Below, in pieces: positions 48,801-59,172 of a stretch of 64,000 nucleotides of DNA (positions within the stretch are counted from its first letter, which is position 1; each line of letters starts with the position of its first letter). The stretch comes from Capitulum mitella (taxonomy: Eukaryota; Arthropoda; Thecostraca; Pollicipedomorpha; Pollicipedidae), in contig CP099839.1 in assembly GCA_030062745.1 (NCBI GenBank), positions 14,926,044-14,990,043 of the forward strand. The letters run 5' to 3'. The position numbers were made by a program, and so were the translations under genes. The notes under the pieces are model-generated. The model searched no databases and was not told the DNA's origin. It saw only the letters and a list, made by a program, of their open reading frames with translations.

Positions 48801-51800
48801 ACGCCACCCCTCTCCGTCAACAGGCAACTTCTCGGTGCTGACCACCGCGGCGCCGTCGGCCGGGCCGGCTCTGCTGGCCGCCCTGGAGCTGGTGTGGCGC
48901 GTTAACGCCAGCCGGGCGCCGGACGCGGCGCTGCGCTACCACCGCGTCACGGAGGCGCTGCGGCTCAGCATGGCGCGCTTCTCGCTGCTCGGTCAGTGCT
49001 GGCCCCGCGGTCACGGCCGCCGTTCGGGGAGCAGGGCTGTTTGGGGTAATGACGCGTGGTATGGAATTATCTTGATAACCACGAGCCGTTTTCAGTGAGG
49101 AATGATCGGTTTGCATGCCGTTGTGTGAACAGGAAATTTTCTGCTTCCTTTGAGCTGGTGGGGATACAAGACTGTCCTCGCCCACAATAAGCGTTGATCA
49201 TGTGTGACGGTATCGATCTTTTTTTAACAGTCGAATAATCTTGCCATGAAAAAATATTGACAGGAGTCAGCCATGTATGATTTCACCGTTAGGTTCCGCT
49301 GTTCGGCGGCTTTTCCTTTGTTTTGCCGTCTGAGGAGTCTGTGCGTCTCTGTTGGCTAGTAATTTGCCGTTTTTGATGTCGTGATATGTTTAGTCTCTGG
49401 TAGATGCCTCTGTTGGCTAGTAATTTGCCGTTTTTGATGTCGTGAAATGTTTAGTCTCCGTTAGATGTCTCTGTTGGCTAGTAATTTGCGGTTTTTGGCA
49501 TTATGATATGTTTGGTCTCTGGTAGATGTCTCTGTTGGCTAGTAATTTGCGGTTTTGGCATTGTGATATGTTTAGTCTCCGGTAGAAGTCTCTGTTGGCT
49601 AGTAATTTGCGGTTTTTGGCGTCGTGATGTGTTTAGTCTCAGGTAGATACACTCCATTCATGATGGGTATTTCCGTTCTCTGTTGCACGACTTTGGTTTT
49701 TTGGTGGGCGTCTCCGACTTCTGGTGGACATATCCGTTCTCTGGTGGACGCCTCCGATCCCCGGTGGACACCTCAGATCTGTAGTGGGCGTCTCCGACCT
49801 GTGGTGGACGCCCTCGCTGCCTGGCGGGTGCGCGGCCCGCGTTGGACGTGTCCAGACCGCCGCCAGGTGACCCGGGCTCGGCGGCCGAGGTGACGAACGA
49901 CACCGCCTTGCTGCTGGAGGCCGACACGCTGGCCAACCTGAGCTCGCTCATCTCCGACCAGAGCCTGGTGGAGGCGAGCGGCCTGCCGCCGCTGGACACG
50001 CCGGCCGCCTCCCACGTTTCCGTCATCGACCCCGGCGAGCTCTACGTCAGCCTGGTCAGGTGCGGCGCCGCCGGGTCTCCGGCCCCGGGGGAACGAAGGC
50101 GGTGGTCAGCCTGGTGTTACGGCCGGAGCTGCCCCGCCTCGTCTGTGGGGTCTTAAACATGAACCCTACTGTGGCTGTACATGCTAAGAAACAAAACAAA
50201 CCCCGAACTCAGGAATTGCTGCGCCACTGCATGGGATGTGATCAAAACGTGTATTGGGTCAGCATAGTAATTGCTTATGCCCGTGTGTTTGTGACCTTTA
50301 GATGTTATACTTATCGAAAAACGTATTTTCCCGTCAACAGTGGCCTTGGTTCGTTCTTCGGTTCCAAGTTCCGCACCACGGGCGGCATCCTCTTCAGCAA
50401 CGCTATGTCGGCGTTCTACGACCCGCCGCTGTCGTCACTCGGCACTCTGAACGTGCCGGAGCCCGGCCGCCGCCCGCTGAGCACGCTCTCCCCGGCCATA
50501 CTGATGTCACCCAAGGTACTCCCTCCCGGCACCCTCAGCTCGCCGTCCCAAGCCGTACTGGTGTCACCCAAGGTACTCCCTCCCGGCACCCTCAGCTCGC
50601 CGTCCCAGGCCATACTGGTGTCACCCAAGGTACTCCCTCCCGGCACCCTCAGCTCGCCGTCCCAAGCCGTACTGGTGTCACCCAAGGTACTCCCTCCCGG
50701 CACCCTCAGCTCGCCGTCCCAAGCCGTACTGGTGTCACCCAAGGTACTCCCTCCCGGCACCCTCAGCTCGCCGTCCCAAGCCGTACTGGTGTCACCCAAG
50801 GTACTCCCTCCCGGCACCCTCAGCTCGCCGTCCCAGGCCATACTGGTGTCACCCAAGGTACTCCCGGCACCCCATCACGTTCTCCCAGGTCAGACTGGTT
50901 TCGGTCAGTTCGTTCGTCACCTCCGCCCGTCCCATGAATGGCTTTTCTGAGGTGTGAAGGCTGAGGTGAAAAGTCTGATGCCCTTGCAGACATCAAACGT
51001 TCGTCATCAGACTTAGTCACCATATTTTATTATCAGACGTTGTCAGACCCTTTGTCGTTCATCGCCCGTTCATTGGTTCCGTTTGCTATTTTTTATGTAT
51101 GCATATGTGTGCGCATAATGTATGTGTGCGCACGTACCTGCACGAGAAGGTACCTGCGAAGCCGAACTGACGAAACAGAAGGCCAAACCGAAAGGGATGG
51201 GCGTGGAAGCAGACCGGTACACGCGGAGTTGCCGTCAATTTCGACCTCTCGTGGTCAGAATGAGAGGAGATGTTTAAAGTAGACGTAGGCTTTCGTGTCC
51301 GATCCTTGTACCGCATGTTTCTTCTCCGTTATACGAAGATGGCAGGACAGCGGAGGCTTTGTTATTCAATATCCGCCCGCTGTCTGCTTTCATCTGTCAT
51401 CATTTCCACTGTAGCCTTCGCTCTTCTGTTCGGCTTTACGAGTCCGTCGTTATAGGGCCTAGCAGCGGCACTCTTCTAGGTGGCCTACGAAAATTCATCC
51501 GTAACTGACGAAAAACCAGTTGTGCTTTTAGGCCGAAAAAAAACGTGAAATCCAGCTGATGGTGCGACAATCATGATATCCTAAACAAGCCGCAGGCTTT
51601 CGTTTTGAAGGTATGCCGAGGCCGGACGGTTTTCAGCCTGGACCTGTTCCGTTGACTCGTATCAGCCCTTTACGAGCTGTTTCCGTCAGTTCATTGTGAG
51701 CGCTGTCGGTGCTGTGAGCGCCGGGCGGAGGAGCACGTGCCGCCGCCGCTGACACCGTCCTCTCGGCAGGTGTGCGGTCTCCGGGTGGTAACCGGCGGCA

Positions 51801-52308
51801 GTGACGCGTCCTTGCTGGCCCAGGCCGTCGTCCGCCTGCTGGACCCGCAAGAGAACCTGACCTCGTCGCTGGAGGCGCCGCGGCTGCACGTCAGACAGGA
51901 CTCGGCGCTGCTGGGCGTGGAAGGTCAGCGTCGGGCCGCACCGCGCCGCGCCGCCGCCCGACGCGCAGGCTGGTCGCGGCAACGTCGTTTTTGGGCCGCT
52001 TAGCGATGATGAGTAATGGTTTATCACATTAAGAGGAGCTCCATGTTGCGTTTAGCCCATGTTCACGTCGCGCTGTGCACGTGGAGCGTGTGTGTTGCTG
52101 TGCAGAGTGTGGTCTGACAGCTGGCGTCTCCTCAGCGGACCGGCCCCTGCAGCCGCCGGGCGCCGTGCTGCGCGCCCTGGAGGCGATGGGACATCAGAAC
52201 CGCAGCGAGGATCGGCCCTACCCCAGCTGCAACGGCATCACCAAGTACTTTGATCAGCTGAGCTCGCACTCGGACTCCCGGGGCGGTGGCACCGCCGTCC
52301 GCTTCTGA
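42864..52308 (+). CDS. GGT7: GGT7-like gamma-glutamyltransferase family protein, complete, 10 coding exons
   Basis: Type II membrane protein of the gamma-glutamyltransferase (glutathione hydrolase) family. Exons: 42864-43019, 43301-43452, 43772-43993, 45128-45315, 46180-46305, 48824-48991, 49867-50059, 50341-50515, 51770-51923 and 52136-52308. All are in phase; 1707 nt, 568 residues. The first exon gives a 28-residue cytoplasmic tail and a membrane segment ending VALIVQIYYGEPE, very like human GGT7 (VALVMQIYFGDPQ). Then follow QGGSAVDAAVAAALC, STGLGGGGFMLIHD, VDFRETAP (the substrate-binding Arg), GDPGSAAEV, TGGILFSNAM, PGRRPLSTLSPAIL and VVTGGSDAS. At the nucleophile site, where active enzymes have TSTIN, this protein has VSGLG, so the catalytic Thr is missing, as in GGT7. 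The ATG at 42864 is chosen because an in-frame stop lies upstream in the same exon, whose acceptor is at 42826/42827. Human GGT7 has a longer N-tail. Confidence 0.95.
44028..44300 (+). repeat. ~23-bp degenerate minisatellite in GGT7 intron 3
   Basis: About eleven variants of GGACAGTTAGAAGGCCTCTG begin some 35 nt beyond the exon 3 donor. The exon end CAGCTGGCTAG loosely resembles the units (ACAGCTAGAAGG), but unlike the other arrays the donor itself is not clearly copied. Confidence 0.85.
45590..45740. repeat. Dispersed repeat, copy 2, in GGT7 intron 4
   Basis: Partner of 39770-39960 in the same orientation. It contains the hairpin GGTGTTCCACAACACC followed by a run of A and AACAACACC. Confidence 0.55.
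46865..46940 (+). mobile_element. tRNA-like sequence, probable SINE head, in GGT7 intron 5
   Basis: GATAGCTCAGTCGGTGGGGC matches a tRNA D-arm/A-box, and GGGCTCGTGTCGCG about 30 nt later matches a weak B-box. The remaining arms do not form a clean cloverleaf, so a SINE or pseudogene is preferred over a working tRNA. Confidence 0.45.
48555..48823 (+). repeat. 33-bp array of acceptor-like units before GGT7 exon 6
   Basis: The units read CACCCGTCTCCCCGACAG then CACGCCCTCACACGT: a pyrimidine tract plus AG in every copy. The AG ends at about 48588, 48621, 48654, 48688, 48723, 48756 and 48793. The true acceptor, CACCCCTCTCCGTCAACAG before 48824, is the last, slightly diverged unit. Confidence 0.9.
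49325..49650 (+). repeat. 61-bp minisatellite in GGT7 intron 6
   Basis: Five units built on CTCTGTTGGCTAGTAATTTG, then a TTTTTGG segment, TGATATGTTTAGTCTC and GGTAGATG. Confidence 0.95.
49690..49866 (+). repeat. 21-bp minisatellite ending at the GGT7 exon 7 acceptor
   Basis: About seven variants of GGTGGACGCCTCCGACCTCT. The final stretch TTGGACGTGTCCAGACCGCC runs straight into the acceptor (CCAG before 49867), so the splice site may again be a terminal unit. The resemblance is weaker than at exons 6 and 8. Confidence 0.75.
50480..50875 (+). repeat. 57-bp array carrying copies of the GGT7 exon 8 donor
   Basis: The real donor is ACCCAAG then GTACTCCCTCCC with the exon ending at 50515. The same junction recurs every 57 bp, ending at 50572, 50629, 50686, 50743, 50800 and 50857. 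Each unit is about 35 bp of exon end plus about 20 bp of intron start. Because 57 is 19 codons and no stop occurs, every unit stays in the exon 8 frame and would encode VLPPGTLSSPSQAVLVSPK. Confidence 0.95.
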
Positions 52309-54780
52309 GACGGTGACCTGGCCCGCCGGCCGGGACGCCGTCTGACCCGCCGGCCGGGACGCTGTCCGGCCGCTCCAGTCCGGGTTGCGGTCTGTTGACG
52401 TCGGCAGCTGATGGTGCTTTCCCGAGAATCTTGCTGGAGTGCAATCTCAGTGGGTTTTAAATTGCAGTGTTTTAATTAAATTGGGTAGCACGACACTCAG
52501 ACTTCGGTGGAGACTCAGGTTATGCAGAGCTCCCTTATTTCCACATGCCCCTATTTATTGTTGACGGATGGTGCGGTTGTCTATCGAATTGGCACTGTCA
52601 TCAGTCGTCCTGTTTTTATTGTATTTATTTCAGAGGTGTGGTGAAGGGTTGTGCAGACGGGTCGGTATCGCGTCGCTGGCTACAGTATTATGATGTTGGT
52701 TTAATGATTGTCTTCAGATTGATAAAAAATGCTTTATTTTTGGCAGTGGGGAGGCTGGATCTGACTTATAGTATAAGGTATGAATTTTATCATTGCTGTT
52801 TCACAGAACTCCTTGCATTTTATACAGTCGTGCAGATGCTGGCATTTAAACCAAATAAAAATATCATTGGCAAACTCTTTAGTGTCTGAAGACATCGCTC
52901 TACGTGTTGTATGTGGAGTGAAAAATGCGAATTTAGGAAAGCTGGAATTAAGGAAAAAGAAACTCTAACCAGGAACTACCACCAGAAGTCGGAATGTTTA
53001 GTGTCATGCCTTCTTTACTCAGAGAAGTCCGAATATTCAACCAAGAATGAAATTTGGCATGCGAAAGGTATTTTGGTTAGCATAAATTTCGCCAACCGAC
53101 GAATATAGCAACAGTGTTACAAGTTTCTACCGGAACGCTTTATTGGTAAAGGTAACGTTACTTACGCAGGTGAGTACTGTACATGATGTCGAAGTTCCCG
53201 CCTAACGCTGAAGTGTAAACCCATAGGCTGTGCCGCATTCCCAACAGTTCGGCCGTACAGCCGTGATCAGGTGAAGATCCAATAAAGGTCATTTTACGCC
53301 AGCGCCACCTGCCGCGGCGGCAGTGCGACTGCGCTCTGCAACAGCTGACGGAAGCCCACATGTTTGCTTACGTCATAAATACACCGCAATTCATCATAGC
53401 TTTGGCCCACCAGCCCTGCGCGAGCGCGGTAAATCAAAGTCTCTGATCCGATGATTTTTTTTATGTCGGTCTAATCCGATATGCAACATTGAAGTCTCGT
53501 TTGGCTCAGTGCAATGGGCTTGGGTTTCCCTGAGCTGTCGACCGACTGGCAAATGTCATGAAATACCTCATAAAATCGCGAGACAGGCGCGGCCGTGCGA
53601 GCACCAAAATCGAGCACTGTCGCGCGATTATGCCGCTCGCTGTAAGGCCAACTGGCACGAGCAGCAAAAACGCGGTCTGTTGCTCGACCGACCACGTCCA
53701 ATGGCGGAAACGTGGGGAGCAGAAGATGCAAAACGCCCCTCATCGAAAGGTATGGGGGCAATCATATCTGCCATCAAAAAAAAATGGCCTCATGCCACGC
53801 ACAAGTTCTTTGCAGTCAAGTCGCGAAATAGCAAACGGATGTGGCGTTAAACAGTTTCAAACTTTCATAACTTATACCGCTGAGCCCTAAAATTCCTGAC
53901 CGGTTCTGTACGCGCCTGTAAACATGGTCGTATTTCTTGAGGTTGGTTCAAATGAAAGCGTATAAAAACTTAACATGTCGTGTTTTGCGTGTTTTTGCCG
54001 ATCGCAATGCAAACCAACTCCTTCTGCTCGTAGCTTAACATGAAATTGTTCGATGGTGCTGGGTCTGCGGCACACGCCGATTTCGGGATTTGAAAACGTT
54101 ATAAAAAACCGTCGCTAAACATGTCACTAAAGGTATATTTAGACAGAGATGAACAGAGATAGACAAAGTAAGGCAGAGACCCAAAGACAGGTTCTGGACC
54201 AGAGCAGAATCAGAAAAAGATGGTTGCTTTAGTGACTAAGAATCCATATGCCTCCCTGTGCACAAGAACTTGAATAGTATTGACTTACGTTGAAGATACA
54301 TTTTTGAAGTCGTGCATCTTTTGTCCAAACATATACAGCATGCCCTACATGCATGCGAATCCGATACAGTGTTTCAAGCGTTCGCTTGCAGTCGCAGTCC
54401 CTCTGGCATATAAAAGTTGAAGAACTGTTGGTGCAATGACAAGAAAATGGGTTTAAAAAATATGATTAACGTTATCGTTTGGGCGGCACGTTTCGCGTCT
54501 CCGGAGCGCCAGACCAAACCACCTCTGTCGACTGAAATGATGTATGTTCGCACACGTCTCGTTTCTGTGTAAAAACATGCGATAAAGTGAAAAGATCTCG
54601 ATACAAACTAAAAATACTGTGGCAGAGGACAGTGGGAAGTTCAATAATTCCTTGATCATCATCACCCTAATTTCGTCACATTTATTTCTTGTTCTGTCTG
54701 GTCTGAACCCAAAACGCAGTGACCCAAACGAGGGAAAATTAGAATTTAGGGGTAGTATAGGCTTCGCCGAATGAGGTGGT
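52309..54780. other. 3' flank of GGT7 and intergenic DNA
   Basis: Directly beyond the GGT7 stop is a short GC-rich tail. An AATAAA at 52854-52859 is a plausible polyadenylation signal. The rest is AT-richer DNA with no recognised gene or repeat ends. Confidence 0.5.
52854..52859 (+). terminator. Candidate poly(A) signal for GGT7
   Basis: AATAAA about 545 nt after the GGT7 stop codon. It is the first perfect hexamer I noticed downstream; usage is inferred only. Confidence 0.4.
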
Positions 54781-54829
54781 TGGATCTGCAAACGGTTTCC
54801 CCCCCCCCCATCTCGGAATAGCTCCCGTC

Positions 54830-55055
54830 GACCTTGGCCACGATTGCCTTGCTGTAGAAACGACCAGAGATGCGGAAAGTGCGCCGGATCGGGACACGAG
54901 GCGTTTCAGTGCAGTTCCGGTGTTGTCAAATGCGCAAACTGTGGGGGTAGTCACCCGACCTGGACACGCACCTGTCGCGCATTCCTGAAAGAGAAGGAGA
55001 TCCTGACCAGCATCGCAGTGGCCCTGCAAACTACCCGCACGGTATTCTAGCCGAC
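54830..55055 (+). mobile_element. LINE ORF1 fragment with two CCHC knuckles
   Basis: Reads CGKCAGSGHEAFQC (C-x2-C-x4-H-x4-C), then CANCGGSHPTWTRTC (C-x2-C-x3-H-x6-C), then FLKEKEILTSIAVA. This double knuckle followed by a KEKEI helix is typical of ORF1 of I/Jockey/R1-type non-LTR elements. It is cut off on the left and abuts opposite-strand retroelement sequence at about 55040. Confidence 0.75.
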
Positions 55056-56900
55056 AGTCATAGGCCGACAGCAACATGGCCCAGCGCACTACTCGCGGTG
55101 GCGCCATGAGTGGAAGTGGCTTCTGCTCACCGATCCAACCCAGCACGTTGGCCAGTCTCTATTCGTCGACGACTTGACCTCTGGGGGACCGCATCCACGT
55201 CAACCTCAGCGGAACGCCAGGTCCAAGTCTGTCTGGACAAGGTAGCCAAGTTGGGCGCAAAGAGGGCCCTTGAAACAACAGGGTCCCAACACGGCAGATT
55301 GCCCCTGAGACCACCAGAAGGGCCACAGGGTCCCTGAGACGGCCAACATGAGGACTGAGCCCCTAAGACGGAATAGGGGCCCATGGAATGTCACTGTCGT
55401 TTCGCCGGCCTCGCTCCACACAACACGCCCTATCTCAACGAAGGTATATTCTCAACTGGCGAAACGCCCGCACGCAAGTATGCCACACACCGTACTGCAG
55501 CTCATAGCTGCCTGAGCTGTACGGCGACGCAACTACACTACAATTCCCCCTCCCACCTCACGAGAAAACAGAAGGCGAACACCCCAGCCAGGAGTCCCGT
55601 ACAAGTCACCAATCACCATACTGACAGGGGGCCCGGACGGCGCGCTGAGAACGCCGAGCAGGCGTGGCAGGCGGCGGGTCAGTGGGCTGCCCGCACCCTG
55701 GCCCGGGGAAAGCAGCGGAGGCGGGGGAACAGGCGAGGGGGTCTGAGCCGAGGGACAGCTCGGGCGGGGCGGTTCGGCTCGCTGCTCCGCGACAGCCGCA
55801 GACGACTGAGGGACGTGCAGCGCGGACGAGACTGGGGGCACGACTGGGTCAGTCAACGCCGATGGCCGCCAATCCTGAACGGGTCCGACTCGTCTAGTTC
55901 CGGCGACGGCATCCAAGACGACGGTGTCCGCGTCGAGTCCGCCCGCAGCAGCTGACTGACATGCCGATGCCAGTGTGCCCGACGTCAACATGATATGACA
56001 GAGCCAGTCGGAGGACAATGCGCCCTTTCTTCCATTTCGGTCCCGCATAGCTGCGAGCCCATACAACGTCACCGACATCATACTGGCGAATCTGGGAGTC
56101 CGTCAGCAGGCGCCGCTCGAGATCCTGGGACATCGAGATTCGGATCTGGAGATATGGAGATCCGATCTTATCGCTCGGAAGCATCATGTCCAGGCGAGTG
56201 CGAATGTTGCGACTAAGCATCAGCTCGGCAGGAGCTTTACCGTCTGCCAGCGGAGTGCCCCGATACATGGCCAAAACACGGAGCAGCCGGTCTTGCAGGT
56301 TTCCCTCAGACGACGAGGTCCCTATCAGACTATTCTTCACAATCTGAACACCTCGTCTGGCCAGGCCGTTACTAGCCGGATGGTAGGGCGCAACGCAAGC
56401 GGCTCGAACGCCGTTGTCAGACAAAAACTGAGTGAACTCTTTGGACTGAAACGGGGGTTCACTGTCGCTGACGAACTCCCTGGGAAGACCAAACTGCGCA
56501 GAGTCGACGCAACTCGTGGTCTGTCGCATGACGGTCGCGTAAATCCCCTTGGTAAAGCTACCAATGGCGTCGAGAATAGTGGCGTGGCCAAAGGCGGCGA
56601 AGTCGCCGTGCAGCCGCTGCCACGGCCCACTGGCCGACGGCCATGACAGCACCGGCGCCCGGCCAGGTGCAGCCTTCTTGTTCACGCGGAGACGGTAACC
56701 GCGGGTGAAATCTTCAGCGGCAGTGTCAAATCCCGACCATCACACGTACCGACGACCGAACTGTTTCATCTTCGTGCTTCCCGAGTGACTGCGATGGAGT
56801 TCGAGCAACACTTTCCGTCTGAGTGACGTAAGCATGACTACCCGGCCACCCCAAAAGATACAGCCATTCTGGACCTGGAGTTGGCAGCCTTGACATACAA
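55033..56900 (-). mobile_element. Ty3/Gypsy-type LTR retroelement fossil pieces
   Basis: Two minus-strand pieces are recognisable. One, about 55146-55033, is the end of an RNase H domain of Ty3/Gypsy type (MAPPRVVRWAMLLSAYDC). The other, about 56900-55890, is an integrase: zinc-binding part, catalytic core (FVSDSEPPFQSKEFTQFL, YHPASNGLARRGVQIVK) and C-terminal part (YDVGDVVWARSY). The element is incomplete and broken in several places. No LTRs, gag or envelope were seen. On this strand the integrase piece comes before the RNase H piece, unlike the normal order, so they are probably two separate copies or a rearranged one. It looks old. Confidence 0.8.
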
Positions 56901-57239
56901 ACACGGGATTTCCAATAGAGGGAGGGGCGCAGCCGCCTAAAATTCCACCGTTCTTGTCATTTTTCGGCCACTTTGTACGACCAAACGTAAAACTTTCTCA
57001 AATAAGGTGATGCTCTTAATTTGTTTTCGGTCACCTTAGATGGCAAAAACCGTAAAATTGTATCAGATACTTCCCCCTGGACCGGCGTGGATCACGTCCG
57101 TTAACTTGACGCACATATTCATATTCGTATTCAGCACACACTACAGATTTTCCCCAAATTATCTTTTTTGGTCATCCTGCCCATGCAGTTTCCAAATCCG
57201 AAGTTCTTTCTGCCATAAGTTTGACTATTTCACCTCGAG

Positions 57240-58505
57240 GTAAAAAGGCGCAAATTCAGAGTCAGTGATGAGGACGAGCATAGCCGTCCACATATGGCAT
57301 CAAACTGTACAAATGACATACAGAATCAAAGGGAGGAACCGTCCGCAACTTTGACGACCCAAAGAATCAAGGTCATGGTTCGTCGTCAAGGTCATAATCA
57401 AGGTCAAAAGACGGGGACAAACAAAGCCGCCGATCGTACGGCACCAAACTGTACAAATGAGGTGTCAGAATAAAGAGGAGAATAATCCGCAACTTTGGCG
57501 ACCCAAAAGGTAAAGGTCAAGGTCCGTCGTCAAGGTCAAAATCAAGGTCAAGGACGGGGGCAAACATACTCGCCGGCTTCTGGCACCAAACTGTGCAAAT
57601 GAGGTACCAGACCAAAGAGGGGAACGGTCCGCAACTTTGAAGAGCCATAAGATCAAGGTCAGGGTTCGTCGACAAGGTCATAGTCAAGGTCAAGTGATGG
57701 GGTCAAGCACAGCCAGCGACATATGACATTAAATTGTACAAATGAGGTGTCACACCAAAGAGGAAATCCGTTTGCAACTTTTGCGACGCAAAACGTCGAA
57801 GTCAGATTTGGTAGTCAAGGTCAGAGGACGTGGACAAACATAGCCGTCGATATATGATGACACATTGCACCAATGAACTATCACACCAAAGAGGGAAACC
57901 GTCCCCAACTTTGAAGACCCAAAGGATCAAAGTCAAGGTCCGTCGTCAAGGTTCTCATCACGGTCGAACGATACGGACAAGCAAAGCCGCCGACCTGTGG
58001 CACCAAACTGTACAAATGAGGTATCAGACCATAGCGGGAAACCGTCCATGACTTTGACCTCTCATCAGATCAAGATCAAGTGCCGTCGTCAAGGTCATGA
58101 CGACGGACCTTGACCTTGACCTTACGGGTGGTCTAAGTTGCGGACGGTTTCCCGCTGTGGTCTGATACCTACTTTGTACAGTTTGGTGCCATAGGTCGGT
58201 GGCTGTGCTTGTCCCCATCCTTTGACCTTGACTGTGACCTTAACGACGGACCTTTACCTTGATCTTCTGGCCCGTCAAAGTCGGACCGTTCCCCTCTGGT
58301 CTGATACCTCATTTTTATAGTTTGGTGCCATGAGATCGGTGGCTATGTTCGTCCCCGTCTTTTGACCTTGATTATGACCTTGACGACGAACCTTGACCTT
58401 GGTCTTTTGGGTCGTCAAAGTTGCGGACGGTTCTTCTCTTTGGTTTTGTATCTGATTTGTACAGTTTGTTGCAATACGTGGACGGCTATGCTTGTCCCCA
58501 TGGTA
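57240..58505. repeat. Inverted satellite of ~140-bp units rich in AAGGTCA
   Basis: About six direct units (57250-58090) with landmarks ACCAAACTGTACAAATGAGG, ACCGTCCGCAACTTTGA, and runs of CAAGGTCAAGGTC. From about 58100 the same unit continues in reverse complement for about three copies (CCTTGACCTTGACCTT, CAGTTTGGTGCCA, GTTGCGGACGGT) to 58505. The turning point is near 58085-58110. Confidence 0.92.
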
Positions 58506-58904
58506 GACCTTGAATTTGTTTTTTGTTTTTTGTTTCTACAGGTGAAATGGTCAAACTCATGTCAGCAAGAACTTCAGATTCGGAAACTGTATGGGCAGGT
58601 TGACGAAAAAGGATAATTTGGGCAAAATCTGTAGTGTGTGCAGAATACGAATACGAATATGTGTGCCAAGTCAAAAGGACGTGCGCAGATCCACGTTTCC
58701 ATACCTGAAAAACAGAAAATGGGGGCCCGGCCGGGGGAGGCCCCGCGCTGACCAGTCCTCTCCCTTTGGCGAAATCCTGATTCCGCCCCTCATCACCACC
58801 ACAGCTACTGGGCATGCGTTCAAGGTCAACTTGACCTTGAAACCGTATCTTTGGGTCGTTCGTATGAGTAAAGCTATGTAAGAAACGATCTACATTAAAG
58901 TAAG

Positions 58905-59164
58905 CAGGCACGTAGCCAGGATTTTCCTCGGGGGGGGGGGAAATGTCAGGCTTTGTCATGGGCCATTGGCATATGATGAAATTTTTATGAAAAAACAATT
59001 TTTGCAACTGACCTCATATTTAACCCACAGGAATACATATCATGTTTGCTTTTGCAACATCTATGTGAACACTTCCGTATTCGTGTGAAATCGCTATATA
59101 CCTAGTACAGACCGCTTGGCTGAGGGGGCCATGGCCCCCATGGTCCCCTTTGGATACGTCCCTG
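58905..59164. mobile_element. Non-autonomous hAT MITE, 260 bp, with perfect target duplication
   Basis: Begins CAGGCACGTAGCCA and ends TGGATACGTCCCTG, a 14-bp imperfect terminal inverted repeat. The 8-bp target duplication AAAGTAAG is perfect at 58897-58904 and 59165-59172. A diverged relative lies at 20345-20591. It has no coding capacity. Confidence 0.9.
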
Positions 59165-59172
59165 AAAGTAAG

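Noticed and set aside
48352-48905. Plus-strand ORFs with repeated SPTARPHT-like motifs
   Set aside because: Intronic 33-bp array read through in two frames; upstream sequence has no exon evidence.
50060-50950. Plus-strand ORFs of 211 and 296 codons
   Set aside because: They are GGT7 exon 8 plus its intronic 57-bp array in different frames, not independent genes.
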